Counted from the first letter of the stretch, positions 21,476 through 33,470 are shown. The stretch: DNA of 64,000 nt from Calonectria ilicicola (GCA_020809705.1 CP085836.1:1291331-1355330), one strand, 5' to 3'. Program-made: numbers and translations. The notes: generated by a model from the letters alone, not told the origin.

Positions 21476-22550
21476 CTTTTTGGAAGGTTATTATTGTGAG
21501 TGTCTGGTTCACGACTGGGGTGATGCATTTATCTTAGGGCACAATAGGTCTCTGTTGGATATAAGACTTTAACTTGAAGAAGCTACTGAGATTGCTACTG
21601 CAATTACTTAAATCCCTGTGGGCTCCAGAGCCCTAATACGAAGAAGAAGTATCTCTATCCTGCATCTGTAGTGTTATGGTCTACCCTTACAGTCAGATTT
21701 GGTACTTGTTGTGACGAATCTATAGGGTTATTTGCCATATTCTATGGGCATCATAGTTATGGCTCACAACTATAGGTAGGTCTTGAGATATAAGTATAGT
21801 AATGCTTGTTCTTCTATAAAGATTAAGTGGCAGATCCTGCCTTATACCAGCTGGATCCGTCACCTGACCAGGTAGCTAATTCTAGCACATAATACGTAGG
21901 CCATAAGGTTTGTGGCCTTACTAGCTTACATCATTACACTTTACTACCTCACTGGCCTACATCCATTCAGTCCATTACACCAGTGGGAGAAAATATTGGT
22001 TAACAATCACATTGGTAGTAACCACTAGAATGGACAATAGCTATCAAGTAGCATTGGGATCTTGCACGCCTGCCCCTCTTAGGCTCAGGTCGTAAGACCT
22101 AGTGTACTTTCCTTACTAGTACATAGACCCTATCACACTGGTCTCAATCACTCATACAGACGGTTGTTACGAAGGTCAGATGTCCGGACTAGCTGGTATC
22201 GGGATAAAGGTAAAAGGAAGATGGTCACGGCCGCAGTCGGTCCCAAAACACCATACTAAATAACACACGAACCTGTGTTATCAATCTATTGACCACGGGC
22301 CCGGTCGGGCCCGGCCAATTGACCATCGAGGCCAAGTCCTGATCGTCATATCGATCGAACCTTAAGACCCCGAAGTCGGAGGCCGCCTTCAACAACAGCC
22401 TCCAACCGCTAGCAACAACAGCTATAAAAGACCTAGCTAGATCCCTTCCATAGTAGAAAATCAAGAGCATCCAATTTACTGCATCAGGAGCCGTAGCTAT
22501 CTATTGATAGACCCTAAAGCTATATCTACCATATAGAATAAGCATTCTTC

Positions 22551-22838
22551 CTACTTACTCAATGATGATAGTAACTGCTGTTGGTCACTATCCTTCTCTA
22601 TTATCCTCCAAAGTTCCCCCACTCCTCTCCTTATATTACTATAATTATCAAGCTCCATTTCCCGTGCTACTTGATCTTCGACACGACTATCCTTAAATTT
22701 GCTCCAATCTAAATATGCCATCATTTCCTCCCTATCCCAATCTCTTGAACCTGTTGAAGTAGTACACATTTTCCCCATCTGCTTATAATCAAGGCACCAA
22801 TTGTAGTCTGACTTATTATATGACAATGGCAAGCCCAT
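22551..22838 (-). CDS. Small second ORF inside the MULE (95 aa)
   Basis: A 95-codon ORF starts at ATG 22838, in the same orientation as the transposase and 82 bp beyond its end. The translation is hydrophilic and ordered-looking (REEMMAYLDWSKFKDSRVED, RRGVGELWRIIEKD). It has no transmembrane segment and no domain I can name. Its position inside the TIRs makes it either a standard accessory ORF of this MULE group or a captured passenger. The function is unknown. Confidence 0.5.
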   Translation of the reverse strand: MGLPLSYNKSDYNWCLDYKQMGKMCTTSTGSRDWDREEMMAYLDWSKFKDSRVEDQVAREMELDNYSNIRRGVGELWRIIEKDSDQQQLLSSLSK

Positions 22839-22919
22839 TGCTTTTCGATATTCCGAGTTAGTTCTCTTGCTTTCGTATTGCTGTGAATTATACCATATAC
22901 TCCGAGCTATAATATATCG

Positions 22920-25167
22920 CTAATATATAGCTATTGGATTATCATACCTAAGTGTGGATGGCTTTAGTATTTGAGTTAGTATACTGTTGGCTGATGCTAT
23001 AGGTTGCTGAGTTTGTAGTATATTTGCTATTGGCTCCTTGTAGACTGGTAGTGCTGTAGTTGTTATTGCTTGAGAGGATAATGTTGTGCTTGTAATACTT
23101 TGTAGATTTGTTTTTATTGTAGATATTGGTGAAGTAGTTACTATTGATTGAGAAGTTGATGATGTAGTTCTTGATATTGTAAAGGCTAATGTAGGAAAGA
23201 CTGATGGTATTTGGCTTTGTAGTGTCTTTTGTAAAGGACAAGAGTTTGATGTCATTATATGACCTGATTGATGACAAGCACTGCATGTAGGCAATGTCTT
23301 TTGTTTATTGATAGCCTCGATAGCCTCAAATGCACTAGGTTCTCTTCTAGTACTAGTAATTGGTATTATTGAGTTAATAGACATTGGATTTATTTTCTTA
23401 GATGGCTCAAGTAAAACTTGTGAAATGCCACTTCGAATTAAATACCAATGTGAATGAAAATTGTCTAGTTGAAGAACTTGACCTTTAGTTATTAAAGACT
23501 TAAGTTGGTGAACACATGGTAGCCCTAGTGATTTAGTAAAGGCCCCGGAGCAAATAAGTGGAGGAGGAGAATCTTTTTTAAGTAATAGCCTTCTTTGTTC
23601 CTCTACCTTTCTTAGGGCTTCATGTGATACCAAACCACATACAGAACTATACAATATACTACAGATGTCAATTGGCGTTCGTATCTGTTGTTTAGCTTGG
23701 TTGTATTTTAATTCTGCAAGTTGATTAAGAAGTGCATGCTTTATTGCCTGCCAAGCTTGGAAAAGATCTAATGTAGATTTCTTAAGATGGCTTTTGAGAA
23801 GTGAATGAATACCCTCAACTCGTGAGGTTACCACATTATCAAAATGTGAATATTGATCAACCCAAGCTTTGACTAGCTTCTCTTTATATAGATCAAGCCA
23901 GGTTGTCTTAATATATCTGACTTCAGTAGCATGATCTTTATTGAATTTCTTCTCAAACTTCCCTAAGCGCTCATCAAAAGCCTTTTCATTTGGAGAGCTA
24001 ATAAGAGAATGCCAAAATTGATAGAATTCATCCCATTCTTTAGCTCCTTTCTCTTTTTCTCCAAAGGCTGGTCGACAATACTTATAGACAGCCTTATTTG
24101 CATGCCAAAGACATAGTAATGAGACTGACGAAGGAAAACAAGTATTCACAGCATTCATACAAGCAATACAACGATCTGTAAGAATAACATATGGCATTGA
24201 TGCATTGCAGATCTTGTATAATAATTGTAGCTGTTGAAAAACCCAATGAAAGTCTTCTTCAGTTTCGCCACTTAGAAATGCAAATGCAATACAAAAGGAG
24301 CGTTGACACGCATCAACACCAATCATATCAAGAAGTGGCATATTGTATTTATTAGTCTTGTAGGTGCAGTCCAATAGTAAAATATCCGAATAGGCATAAA
24401 GATATTTGTATGAGTCTGGATGAGCAAATAAAATAGCCGTAACTCGACTATCCGGGCTAATTTGTATTCGGCTCCAAAAGCCTTCTCTATCCATATGACA
24501 AGCAAGTGCATGCATACTGCTCTGCCCTTCGCGAAGCTCTCGTTTAGCATCAGCAATGCGATTATAAACATCTTGCTGAGTTGCTATAGTGCTACTATTT
24601 TGCCGGAGATATGTTATCACATTGACGGCTACGGCAAAAGTGAAGTGACACTCCGCTAATGCGTAGTGCAATGGTGGCCTATATCCCGTTTGACATATGT
24701 TCTTATCTCTTTAGGCCCAGTGCCAGAATTTAAGAGGCGTATTACTTGGGCTTTGTCCTTTTCAGATAATAGCCGATGCGTGGGATAGGCGCATACTTCC
24801 CAGCATGGCTCATGGTTATGATAAGAAAATTTGGGATCTGGGCGATGCTTGAGTGTCCAGACAGAACAATTTAGTGACTGCTTAGCTAGTACCGAAAATA
24901 GGCAACCAGTCCCTCGTGTAGTAGTCTTTCTTCGGCGCTCATTTAATGAGCTAGGAGGTTGGCAAGCTCGATCGCATGTATATGAGACTGTTTGTTTGCT
25001 ACTCTTCTCCCTGGTTGACCTTCCTGTAACAAAGGCAAGCCCCGAGATGATGCCCATGTATTAATAGAGGCAAATAAGACATCTCGTGATTCATGATCAC
25101 CTTCTGGTGGAAGGCAGTCAGTAGGAAAGGGAGGGGGGGAAGGTTTTTTAGTCAAAATCGAATCCAT
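22920..25167 (-). pseudogene. MULE transposase, frameshifted
   Basis: The coding region starts at ATG 25167 (MDSILTKKPSPPPF) and is split by two frame changes, near 25035 and near 24660-24700. The N-terminal part has the FAR1/WRKY-GCM1-like zinc pattern (YTCDRAC ... HNHEP). The main 583-codon ORF carries the MULE domain: first Asp in DILLLDCTYKTNKYNMPLLD, second Asp in YVILTDRCIACMNAV, then CLWHANKAV. Toward the C-terminus there is a SWIM-like Cys/His stretch (LGLPCVHQLK) and then CSACHQSGH, followed by a Ser/Thr-rich tail. MULE transposases cut both ends and generate 8-11 bp duplications, as seen here. One of the frame changes could be a short intron. Otherwise this copy makes no functional enzyme. 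Confidence 0.8.
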
Positions 25168-25241
25168 TTTGATGTTACTTGTTGCTGGTGAGATTGAGCG
25201 GGCACGAATAATTGCGTCGTATTGCTTAATGAGCTGAAACA

Positions 25242-25314
25242 GGAAGGCTTACCTAATCGGCACGGGACCCGTGAGATTTTGGAGCGACGGGGCCCCGTGG
25301 CTGTATTGGCCGCC
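25242..25314 (-). repeat. Right TIR of the MULE
   Basis: 73 bp, perfect inverted match to 21403-21475, followed by TSD copy TTTTGGAGTT. Confidence 0.93.
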
Positions 25315-25792
25315 TTTTGGAGTTGGTATTTAAGCACCCCTGTTAGGCCAGTGGGTCGCAGTAATCAATTCTGATTTGTCGGCTATGTGGTAGCTTGGAT
25401 CAACACTGCCTAAAATACCCCAGGCGTTGAAATTCTAGGGTATCTTCAATTAAGAAATTGGGCCTCATTTAGCTGTGAAATTAGATATTGAACTTCATAT
25501 GTTGTGACGAGCGTATGGGTACGGTCGGGAACTCTTCGGAACTTTTACCGCCCTACGGTAAGTTATGTGTCTAGCCGGCCGGAAGAACATAGTTGCGAGT
25601 ATGTGGGGAACCGCTAGACTGCAGCTTGGTCACGTGCCTTATTTGCACTTCTGCCTAAAATCTCATCAGATTAAAACACATCTTTATTTTAAAACTAACT
25701 CTTTTACATCAAGATCCAGTATTATTCTAAAATAAAATCCAATATTCCTATATAACAAACCCCTTCCTCTTTATCAACTATTATCTACAGCC

Positions 25793-28700
25793 ATGTCCTC
25801 ATCTGACTATAGCCCACGCCCGTACTCATTCCATTGGCAGAGCACTTCGGGCGCTAAGGTACAAGAAACAGGGGCACAACCTAACAAATTTAATTTTCTA
25901 TCATTTCTTGCCACTGCTCAGGCCTTACAAATCGAATTCCTTTCTATTGCTTGGGAGACAGGGCGCGGTCTCATTGGCATTGGTGGGACTTCTAGGATTA
26001 GGCAATCCCTTATGGACATAGAAACAAGCTTCGCCTTCAAAACCTATCACAAGCGAAATCAGACCGAGCAACAGGTTTTCCAGAATCTTATCACGGAGAT
26101 TACTATCCTAAGCCAATCATTTGTGAGGCAGCATGCCCACATTGCCCAACTGCAGGGGATCTGCTGGGATATCTCCGCTGATGATGATATACCGTGGCCC
26201 GTCCTGGTGTTTGAGAAGTCGCATTATGGGGACTTATACCACTTTGCCAGACATGAGGGACGAGATTTAACAGCTCATGAGCGACTTAACCTTTGTATGG
26301 ATATTGGAATAGCAATTATGGATATGCACTCTAACCGTAAGTATGGAATTATCCTCGTAAAAATGCTACAACTAAAATGGGATTTAGACATTGTTCATGG
26401 TGATATTAAACCGGAAAACGTTCTTATTTTTAGGAAGGAGTGTGGAAGTTATTATGCAAGAGTCATAGACTTTGGGTACTCTAGCCAATATGTCCACAAC
26501 AAGCAGCAGCTTATACTTGCATGGTCGGAGCCATGGAATGCACCAGAAAATAACGGCCAGAATTGTTGTTGGACTCCCCTTGAGGCTATAAAAACTGATA
26601 TTTTCTCATATGGTTTGCTTTGTTTCTGGCTCTTATTTGAGCTCCATTTCCAAGTAATAGAGCCACTAGATCAAAGCCAAAAAGAAGTGGAAGCTCTGAT
26701 AAGAAGAATAAAGGCAGACGTACTGAAATATACTCAACAAGCCTTAGTGTTTGAGGTGAACTTTGGGCACGAGATCAAGGAAGCCCTAAGGGAATTCTTT
26801 CAATCGAGTCTATGTCAAGATCCTATGCAGCGGGAAATTGGAAGCATAAATAGACTACTTGAAAAGGTAGACTCACAAAGGTAAGCAGATCTATCATAAT
26901 TGTAACAAATGTTAACAGTGGAGAAGGTTAGAACAGCATAAGATAAGACAGCAGTATAGAAAAGATCCAATACATACCGAAAAGGCCATACAGAACAACG
27001 ATTTCAAGGTAGGATGATTATAATTAGGTGAATATTATGTCTAATATTCTCTAGATACAAGCAGCAATTTATCACTTCTATCGGACTGACTATCGAGTTC
27101 GGTCTTATATTGCTCAAAACCTTCTACAAAGCCCTTTACAAACTAAACCAATCGCTCTGCAGATAGCGCTTTGTTACTATATTGGCTTTGGAGTGCCAAA
27201 AGATAACACCAAGGCAATTAATGTTCTGCAAAGAAGCGGGCAAGATATTACAGCTATCCAAGAAATTATTGGCAATGGAGGCCATAGTAGTAAAATATTT
27301 CAAGGAGTTATAGTATCGAACCTACGTCAGAAAGGGTTATGTCCTTTATCGAATTTCGCAGATATATACCTTGAACAACAAAGCTTAGATAAAGCAAAGG
27401 TCCGACTGATGGAGGAGAGAAATGATTTGAGGAGCACTTACAACTCTGATCATGATCTTATACAAATATCAGAATTATGGCTTGCAAGTATTTGTAATCT
27501 ACAAGGCCAATGGGAAGAGGCAGAGAAGCTACAGGTGCAAGTGATGGAGACTTACAAGACCAAGCTGGGAGTCGATCATCCTCATACATTGACCTGTATG
27601 AACAACCTTGCATTAACATATACAAATCAAGGCCAATGGGGTGAGGCGGAGAAGCTATTTGTGCAAGTTATAGAGCCTTGCAAAGCCAAGTTGGGAGTTG
27701 ATCATCCTTATACAATAGGCAGTATGAACAATCTGGCATTATTATACATAGACCAAGGCCGATGGGATGAGGCAGAGAAGTTACAGGTGCAGGTAATGCA
27801 GAGTTATAAGATGAAGCTAGGAGTTGACCATTCGAATGTACTAACTAGTATAAACAATCTTGCATTAACGCATTGGAAACAAGGGCAATGGGAAGAGGCA
27901 GAGAAGCTATTTCTGCAAGTATTGGAGACTCGCAAGATCAAGCTAGTAGTTGACCATCATGATACACTGACCAGTATGGGCAATCTTGCATCAACATACA
28001 GGAACCAAGGCCGATGGGATGAGGCTGAGAAGCTAGAGATGCAAGTGATGGAGACTTGCAAGATCAAGCTGGGAGTCGATCATCCTCATACATTGATCAG
28101 TATGGGCAATCTTGCATCAACCTACACAAATCAAGGCCGATGGGATGAGGCTGAGAAGCTAGAGATGCAAGTAGTGGAGACTTGCAAGATCAAGCTAGGA
28201 GTTAATCATCCTCATACACTGACCAGTATGGCCAATCTTGCATCAACATATACAACTCAAGGCCGATGGGATGAGGCTGAGAAGCTAGAGATGCAAGTAG
28301 TGGAGACTTGCAAGATCAAGCTAGGAGTCGATCATCCTCATACACTGACCAGTATGGCCAATCTTGCATTAACATATACAACTCAAGGCCGATGGGATGA
28401 GGCTGAGAAGCTAGAGATGCAAGTGATGGAGACTCGCAAGATCAAGCTGGGAGTCGATCATCCTCATACATTGATCAGTATGGGCAATCTTGCATCAACC
28501 TACACAAATCAAGGCCGATGGGAAGATGCAGAGACGCTAGAGATGCAAGTAATGGAGACTCGCAAGACCAAGCTAGGAGTTGGCCATCCCTCCACACTGG
28601 TCAGTATGGGCAATCTTGCATCAACATACACAAAACAAGGCCGATGGAAAGAGGCCGAGAAGCTCCAGGTGCATGTGATAGAGACTTGCAAGATCAAGCT

Positions 28701-30894
28701 AGGAGTCGATCATCCTTATACACTGACCAGTATGGGCAATCTTGCATCAACATACAGGAACCAAGGCCGATGGGATGAGGCAGAGAAGCTAGGGATGCAA
28801 GTGATGGAGACTCGCAAGATCAAGCTGGGAGTCGATCATCCTCATACATTGATCAGTATGGGCAATCTTGCATCAACATACAGGAACCAAGGCCGATGGG
28901 ATGAGGCAGAGAAGCTACAGGTGCAAGTGATGGAGACTTGCAAGATCAAGCTAGGAGTCGATCATCCTTATACACTGACCAGTATGGCCAATCTTGCATT
29001 AACATACACAAATCAAGGCCGATGGGATGAGGCAGAGAAGCTACAGGTGCAAGTGATGGAGACTTGCAAGATCAAGCTAGGAGTCGATCATCCTGATACA
29101 CTGACCAGTATGGCCAATCTTGCATCAACATACACAAATCAAGGCCGATGGGATGAGGCAGAGAAGCTACAGGTGCAAGTGATGGAGACTTGCAAGATCA
29201 AGCTAGGAGTTAATCATCCTCATACACTGACCAGTATGGGCAATCTTGCATTAACATACACAAATCAAGGCCGATGGCATGAGGCAGAGAAGCTACAGGT
29301 GCAAGTGATGGAGACTTGCAAGATCAAGCTAGGAGTCGATCATCCTCATACACTGACCAGTATGGGCAATCTTGCATCAACATATACAACTCAAGGCCGA
29401 TGGGATGAGGCAGAGAAGCTAGAGATGCAAGTAATGGAGACTTGCAAGATCAAGCTAGGAGTCGATCATCCTCATACATTGATCAGTATGGGCAATCTTG
29501 CATCAACCTACACAAATCAAGGCCGATGGGAAGATGCGGAGACGCTAGAGATGCAAGTAATGGAGACTCGCAAGACCAAGCTAGGAGTCGATCATCCTGA
29601 TACACTGACCAGTATCGGCAATCTTGCATCAACATACACGAATCAAGGCCGATGGGATGAGGCAGAGAAGCTACAGGTGCAAGTATTGGAGACTTGCAAG
29701 ATCAAGCTAGGAGTTAATCATCCTCATACACTGACCAGTATGGCCAATCTTGCATTAACATACACAAATCAAGGCCGATGGGATGAGGCAGAGAAGCTAC
29801 AGGTGCAAGTGATGGAGACTTGCAAGATCAAGCTAGGAGTTAATCATCCTCATACACTGACCAGTATGGCCAATCTTGCATCAACATATACAACTCAAGG
29901 CCGATGGGATGAGGCAGAGAAGCTAGAGATGCAAGTGATAGAGACTCGCAAGATCAAGCTAGGAGTCGATCATCCTGATACACTGACCAGTATGGCCAAT
30001 CTTGCATCAACATACACAAATCAAGGCCGATGGCATGAGGCAGAGAAGCTACAGGTGCAAGTGATGGAGACTCGCAAGATCAAGCTAGGAGTCGATCATC
30101 CTGATACACTGACCAGTATGGCCAATCTTGCATCAACATACACAAATCAAGGCCGATGGGATAAGGCAGAGAAGCTACAGGTGCAAGTATTGGAGACTCG
30201 CAAGATCAAGCTAGGAGTTAATCATCCTCATACACTGACCAGTATGGCCAATCTTGCATTAACATATACAACTCAAGGCCGATGGGATGAGGCTGAGAAG
30301 CTAGAGATGCAAGTAGTGGAGACTTGCAAGATCAAGCTGGGAGTCGATCATCCTGATACAATAACCAGCATTGCCAATCTTGCATCAACCTACACAAATC
30401 AAGGCCGATGGGAAGATGCAGAGACGCTAGAGATGCAAGTAATGGAGACTCACAAGATCAAGCTAGGAGTCGATCATCCTGATACACTGATCAGTATGGG
30501 CAATCTTGCATCAACATATACAAATCAAGGCCAATGGGATAAGGCAGAGAAGCTACAGGTGCAAGTGATGGAGACTTGCAAGATCAAGCTAGGAGTTAAT
30601 CATCCTTATACACTGATCAGTATGGGCAATCTTGCATCAACATATACAAATCAAGGCCAATGGGATAAGGCAGAGAAGCTACAGGTGCAATTAATAGAGA
30701 CTTGCAAGATCAAGCTGGGAGTGGATCATTCTTATACACTGATTAGTATGGCCAATCTTGCATCAACATACACAAATCAAGGCCAATGGGATAAGGCAGA
30801 GAAGCTACAGGTGCAAGTGATAGAGACTTGCAAGACCAAGCTAGGAGTTAACCATCCCGATATATTGACTAGTATGGCCGATCTTGCCTTGTAA
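25793..30894 (+). CDS. Protein kinase-TPR protein, four exons (about 1645 aa)
   Basis: Proposed exons are 25793-26336, 26388-26880, 26948-27008 and 27055-30894. All junctions keep the frame. The first intron (51 nt, GTAAGT...TTTAG) is itself open, and removing it restores MHSNHIVHGDIKPEN. The kinase domain (residues about 50-360) has a Gly-rich loop (GLIGIGGTS), Lys83 (FAFK), HGDIKPEN with Asp187 and DFGYSS with Asp209, so it looks active. A Sel1-like segment (CYYIGFGVPKDNTKA) follows. Then come about 27 copies of a 42-residue kinesin-light-chain-type TPR (consensus NLASTYTNQGRWDEAEKLQ). Kinase plus near-identical TPRs resembles fungal NLR-like recognition proteins, with the kinase in place of a NACHT/NB-ARC module. 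The role in non-self recognition is inferred. Confidence 0.8.
27490..30890 (+). repeat. Coding tandem array of about 27 nearly identical 126-bp TPR units
   Basis: Units encode 42 residues each. Inner units differ at only a few positions and are almost identical at the DNA level, while the first few and last few are more diverged. The frame is never broken. This points to recent unit expansion or gene conversion. Confidence 0.92.
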
Positions 30895-31255
30895 CGGTCC
30901 GGTTGGCTCCTAAGTTGATGGAGTTGCTGTTGGGAGAAAGGTCCGGCGTGTTAGGTCAACAAGCAATACTGTAAAGATCAATTCCCAAGTAAAAGTGTTA
31001 CGTCTGGCAATGTTCAATGGTAGATCGAGGTAATCAAATTGTATATATATAAGAGAGAGAGAGAAGCAGTGCTTTTCGGGTTCAGGTTATCTGATGAATT
31101 TGGGTACTTAAAAAACTGTCGCGCGCGGGCAGGCAAAAACCAGACATAAAATCAGTAAAACTCTACTACAAGGACGCATAAGTAATAACCTACATGGCTC
31201 AATAGCCAATGCTTTACTGTAGAAACGTCAATCTGGGTTACCCCAATACATTATA
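30895..31255. other. Intergenic after the kinase-TPR gene
   Basis: Presumed 3' untranslated and spacer sequence, with a (TA)n(GA)n tract near 31040-31065. No ORF or other signal. Confidence 0.45.
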
Positions 31256-32483
31256 ACGCACATGATAAGCATGCGGCGCAAATAAGCATGCGGCGCAAAA
31301 ATCGCTTATATAGACTACATCATAAACAATTTGATTAAATGCTTCTCAACAACTAAAGATGTCCCAATCAAATATTGAGTCTAAAACCCTTCTTGCTCTT
31401 CAGGCCCTTCAAAATACCCAAAAAATAAGTATTCGAAAAGCTGCACGGATCTATAATGTTAAGGAGCAAAGGCTACATCGTCGGCAAAAAGGAATTCAAT
31501 CTCAAAGTGATTAGATCCCTCCATCACGCAAACTATCTGATATAGAAGAAGAGATCATTGTTCAATTTATCTTAGACCTAGATTCACGAGGATTCCCCCC
31601 ACGACTGCATGGTGTTGAAGAAATGGCTAATCAATTGCTTGCTGATCGAAATGCACCTCCTGTCGGCAAGCGCTGGGCTTCAAACTTCGTCAAGCGCCAC
31701 CTAGAGCTCAAAATACGTTTCTTTCGTAAATACGACTATGAGAGGGCCAAATGCGAAGATCCAAAGATTATTGGTGATTGGTTTGGACTTGTGGTGAATA
31801 CAATCAAGAAGTATGGCATTCGACTAGATGATATGTACAACTTTGATGAGACTGGCTTTATGATGGGCCTTATTGGCAGTGGAATGGTTGTGACAGGTGC
31901 AGAAAGGCGTTCAAACCCAAAATTAATCCAGCCTGGAAATCGTGAATGGATTACATCCATTCAAGCTATTAACACAAGAGGCTGGTCAATCCCGCCGTTT
32001 CTTATTGCTGCAGGCCAATATCATCTTGCCAATTGGTATCAAGAAAGCAACCTCCCAAGCGATTGGGCTATTGCTACTACCCAAAATGGCTGGACAGATA
32101 ATAAGACAGGTCTTGAGTGGCTAAAGCACTTTAACTACCATACAAGCATTCGATCAATTGGTCTCTATCGTCTCTTAATCCTTGACGGGCATGAAAGTCA
32201 CCGTTCAGTCAAGTTTGAGGAATATTGCAAGGACAATAAAATCATCACACTTTGCATGACACCTAATTCATCTCATCTACTACAGCCTCTTGATGTTGCG
32301 TGCTTTGGGCCACTCAAAAAGGCATATGGGAGAGAAATAGAGCATTTGATCAGATGCTCTATAACCCATATTTCAAAGTCCGACTCCTTTCCGGCCTTTT
32401 ATAATGCACATAATGCTGCTATGACAGAAAGCAATATTAAGGCAGGTTTTAGAGGAGCTGGGCTTGACCCTCTAGATCCAGAA
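31256..32483 (+). mobile_element. Second Fot1-like element, left part only
   Basis: The left end at 31256 is preceded by TA and has the same plan as the intact element's TIR: ACG-ACATGATAAGC followed by two direct motifs. The motif itself has changed, from GCGAGCGCCCC to GCATGCGGCGC. The element carries the 31359-32483 transposase and is cut at 32484, where an LTR sequence begins. No right TIR is visible downstream. Confidence 0.75.
31359..32483 (+). pseudogene. Fot1-like transposase, premature TAG and truncated
   Basis: This is a paralogue of the transposase at 11769 in the same register. From ATG 31359 the frame meets TAG at codon 52 (31512-31514), then is open again through the DNA-binding part and the core. 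The first catalytic Asp is intact (MYNFDETGF, codon 163, 31845-31847), unlike in the other copy. The second (LLILDGHESH) and third (QPLDVACFG) are also present. The sequence breaks off after GLDPLDPE, where the LTR begins, losing the last 90 or so residues and the zinc knuckle. The longest ORF (31623-32540) ends in LTR-derived codons. Confidence 0.85.
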
Positions 32484-32695
32484 TGTCACAGGCTGAAGCC
32501 TGGCAGAGGATTACGGCTATGCCGTATCCACCTAGATTAAGCTTCATGACTATGTTGGTAGCGAGGGCACACCAAGGCATATATAATCAGAAGAACGCGT
32601 TCTTCTGATCGTCTTCTTCTCCTTCCTCCTTAGCTTTAGATAGACCAATACAGAGCACCCTTCAGGTTGAATAAACCCAGGACCAGCCCTTCACA
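32484..32695 (+). repeat. LTR of a decayed LTR retrotransposon
   Basis: The LTR begins TGTCACAGGC directly at the broken transposase and probably ends ...CCTTCACA at 32695 (TG...CA). It contains a promoter-like CATATATAAT and the palindrome AGAACGCGTTCT. The left boundary is sharp because it interrupts a known coding sequence. The right boundary is inferred. Confidence 0.55.
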
Positions 32696-33150
32696 ATTAG
32701 TCTAAGCTAATAGAATCTAGCTTAATCCAGCCGATTGGAGATATCGCCGAACATTCCAAGATCAAGCAAAAAGCACATATCAAAAAGATAATATAAATAA
32801 TAAAACCAAGATCTATTTTATCTTTTAGGAATATAGACTCCTTCTAAAGATAGACCTTCCAGATGAAGATAAAGCCTTTATCCAAAAGCAATAATAGATA
32901 ACAAAACCAATCCTAAGATATTTCAAAATATCTAAGGATATTAGACCTAGAGATAAAAGACCTTCCTTGGACAACAAGCAAGAGAGATTTCTGAAGGAAA
33001 TAAATAATGAGGGTTATGAATGGATATCTATATTGAATAAAATAGTCAAAGGCATGTAATAGTGGAAGGAAAAGGAAGGAAAAAGGGCAGGAAAGGCTGT
33101 GTACTAGAATAGGAAATGCAAACAATGGTTCAATCAAACAACTAACAGGA
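32696..33150 (+). pseudogene. Gag-start relic of the LTR retrotransposon, full of stops
   Basis: After the LTR, one frame near 32984-33125 reads LKEINNEGYEWISILNKIVK and then a Lys/Gly-rich stretch. It is interrupted by TAA, TAG and TAG codons at places where Gln is the natural residue. The flanking DNA is A-rich. This is consistent with a gag region inactivated by C-to-T mutation. No pol sequence follows. Confidence 0.45.
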
Positions 33151-33470
33151 TACGATCAGTGTGACAGGATACGAGCAGTACACTCCCGTGTATATAGGTG
33201 AGAATCTCCTCCATTTTACAAGGAGGTATGCTCTGGATACATTAAACAGGGCAGAATCTTAGAAAGGGGATTAATTTAGCAAGAGATGTACTCCGTTCTA
33301 GAGCGGAAGATGCAAAGTCTTAACCATTTTCGCATATTGGAAAGTTACGCTTGTGGTGGAGTGTGGAATTATATGAACTCGACTTCGTATATAACCTTTC
33401 AATTAAAATTCCTGTTGCAAGATCCAATTTTTGAGAGCTCAATATCAACTATAGTTCCACCAAAAACAAT
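33151..33470. other. Intergenic
   Basis: A short duplication of GGATACGA[TG]CAGT occurs near 33147-33180. Otherwise this is the downstream flank of the AAA ATPase gene, with nothing else seen. Confidence 0.4.

Larger units (their letters stand above)
21403..25314 (-). mobile_element. MULE-type DNA transposon with perfect 73-bp TIRs and 10-bp TSD
   Basis: The element is 3912 bp. Its ends (21403-21475 and 25242-25314) are exact reverse complements over 73 bp and begin GGCGGCCAATAC. The flanks carry a perfect 10-bp duplication, TTTTGGAGTT (21393-21402 and 25315-25324), within the 8-11 bp range of Mutator-like elements. Inside, on the minus strand, are a frameshifted transposase and a small second ORF. 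About 1 kb of non-coding DNA (21476-22550) lies toward the left end and may hold an LTR-like fragment. The insertion lies 187 bp upstream of the OrsD-recombinase start codon. Perfect TIRs with a broken transposase suggest mobilisation in trans, or very recent damage. Confidence 0.92.

Noticed and set aside
22225..22470. Minus ORF inside the MULE (81 codons)
   Set aside because: No domain and no start context. The sequence looks like a TATA-containing LTR fragment rather than a gene.
27490..30890. Regular repeats that could suggest CRISPR or a non-coding satellite
   Set aside because: The 126-bp periodicity is coding throughout, encodes TPR units without a stop and has no repeat-spacer structure.
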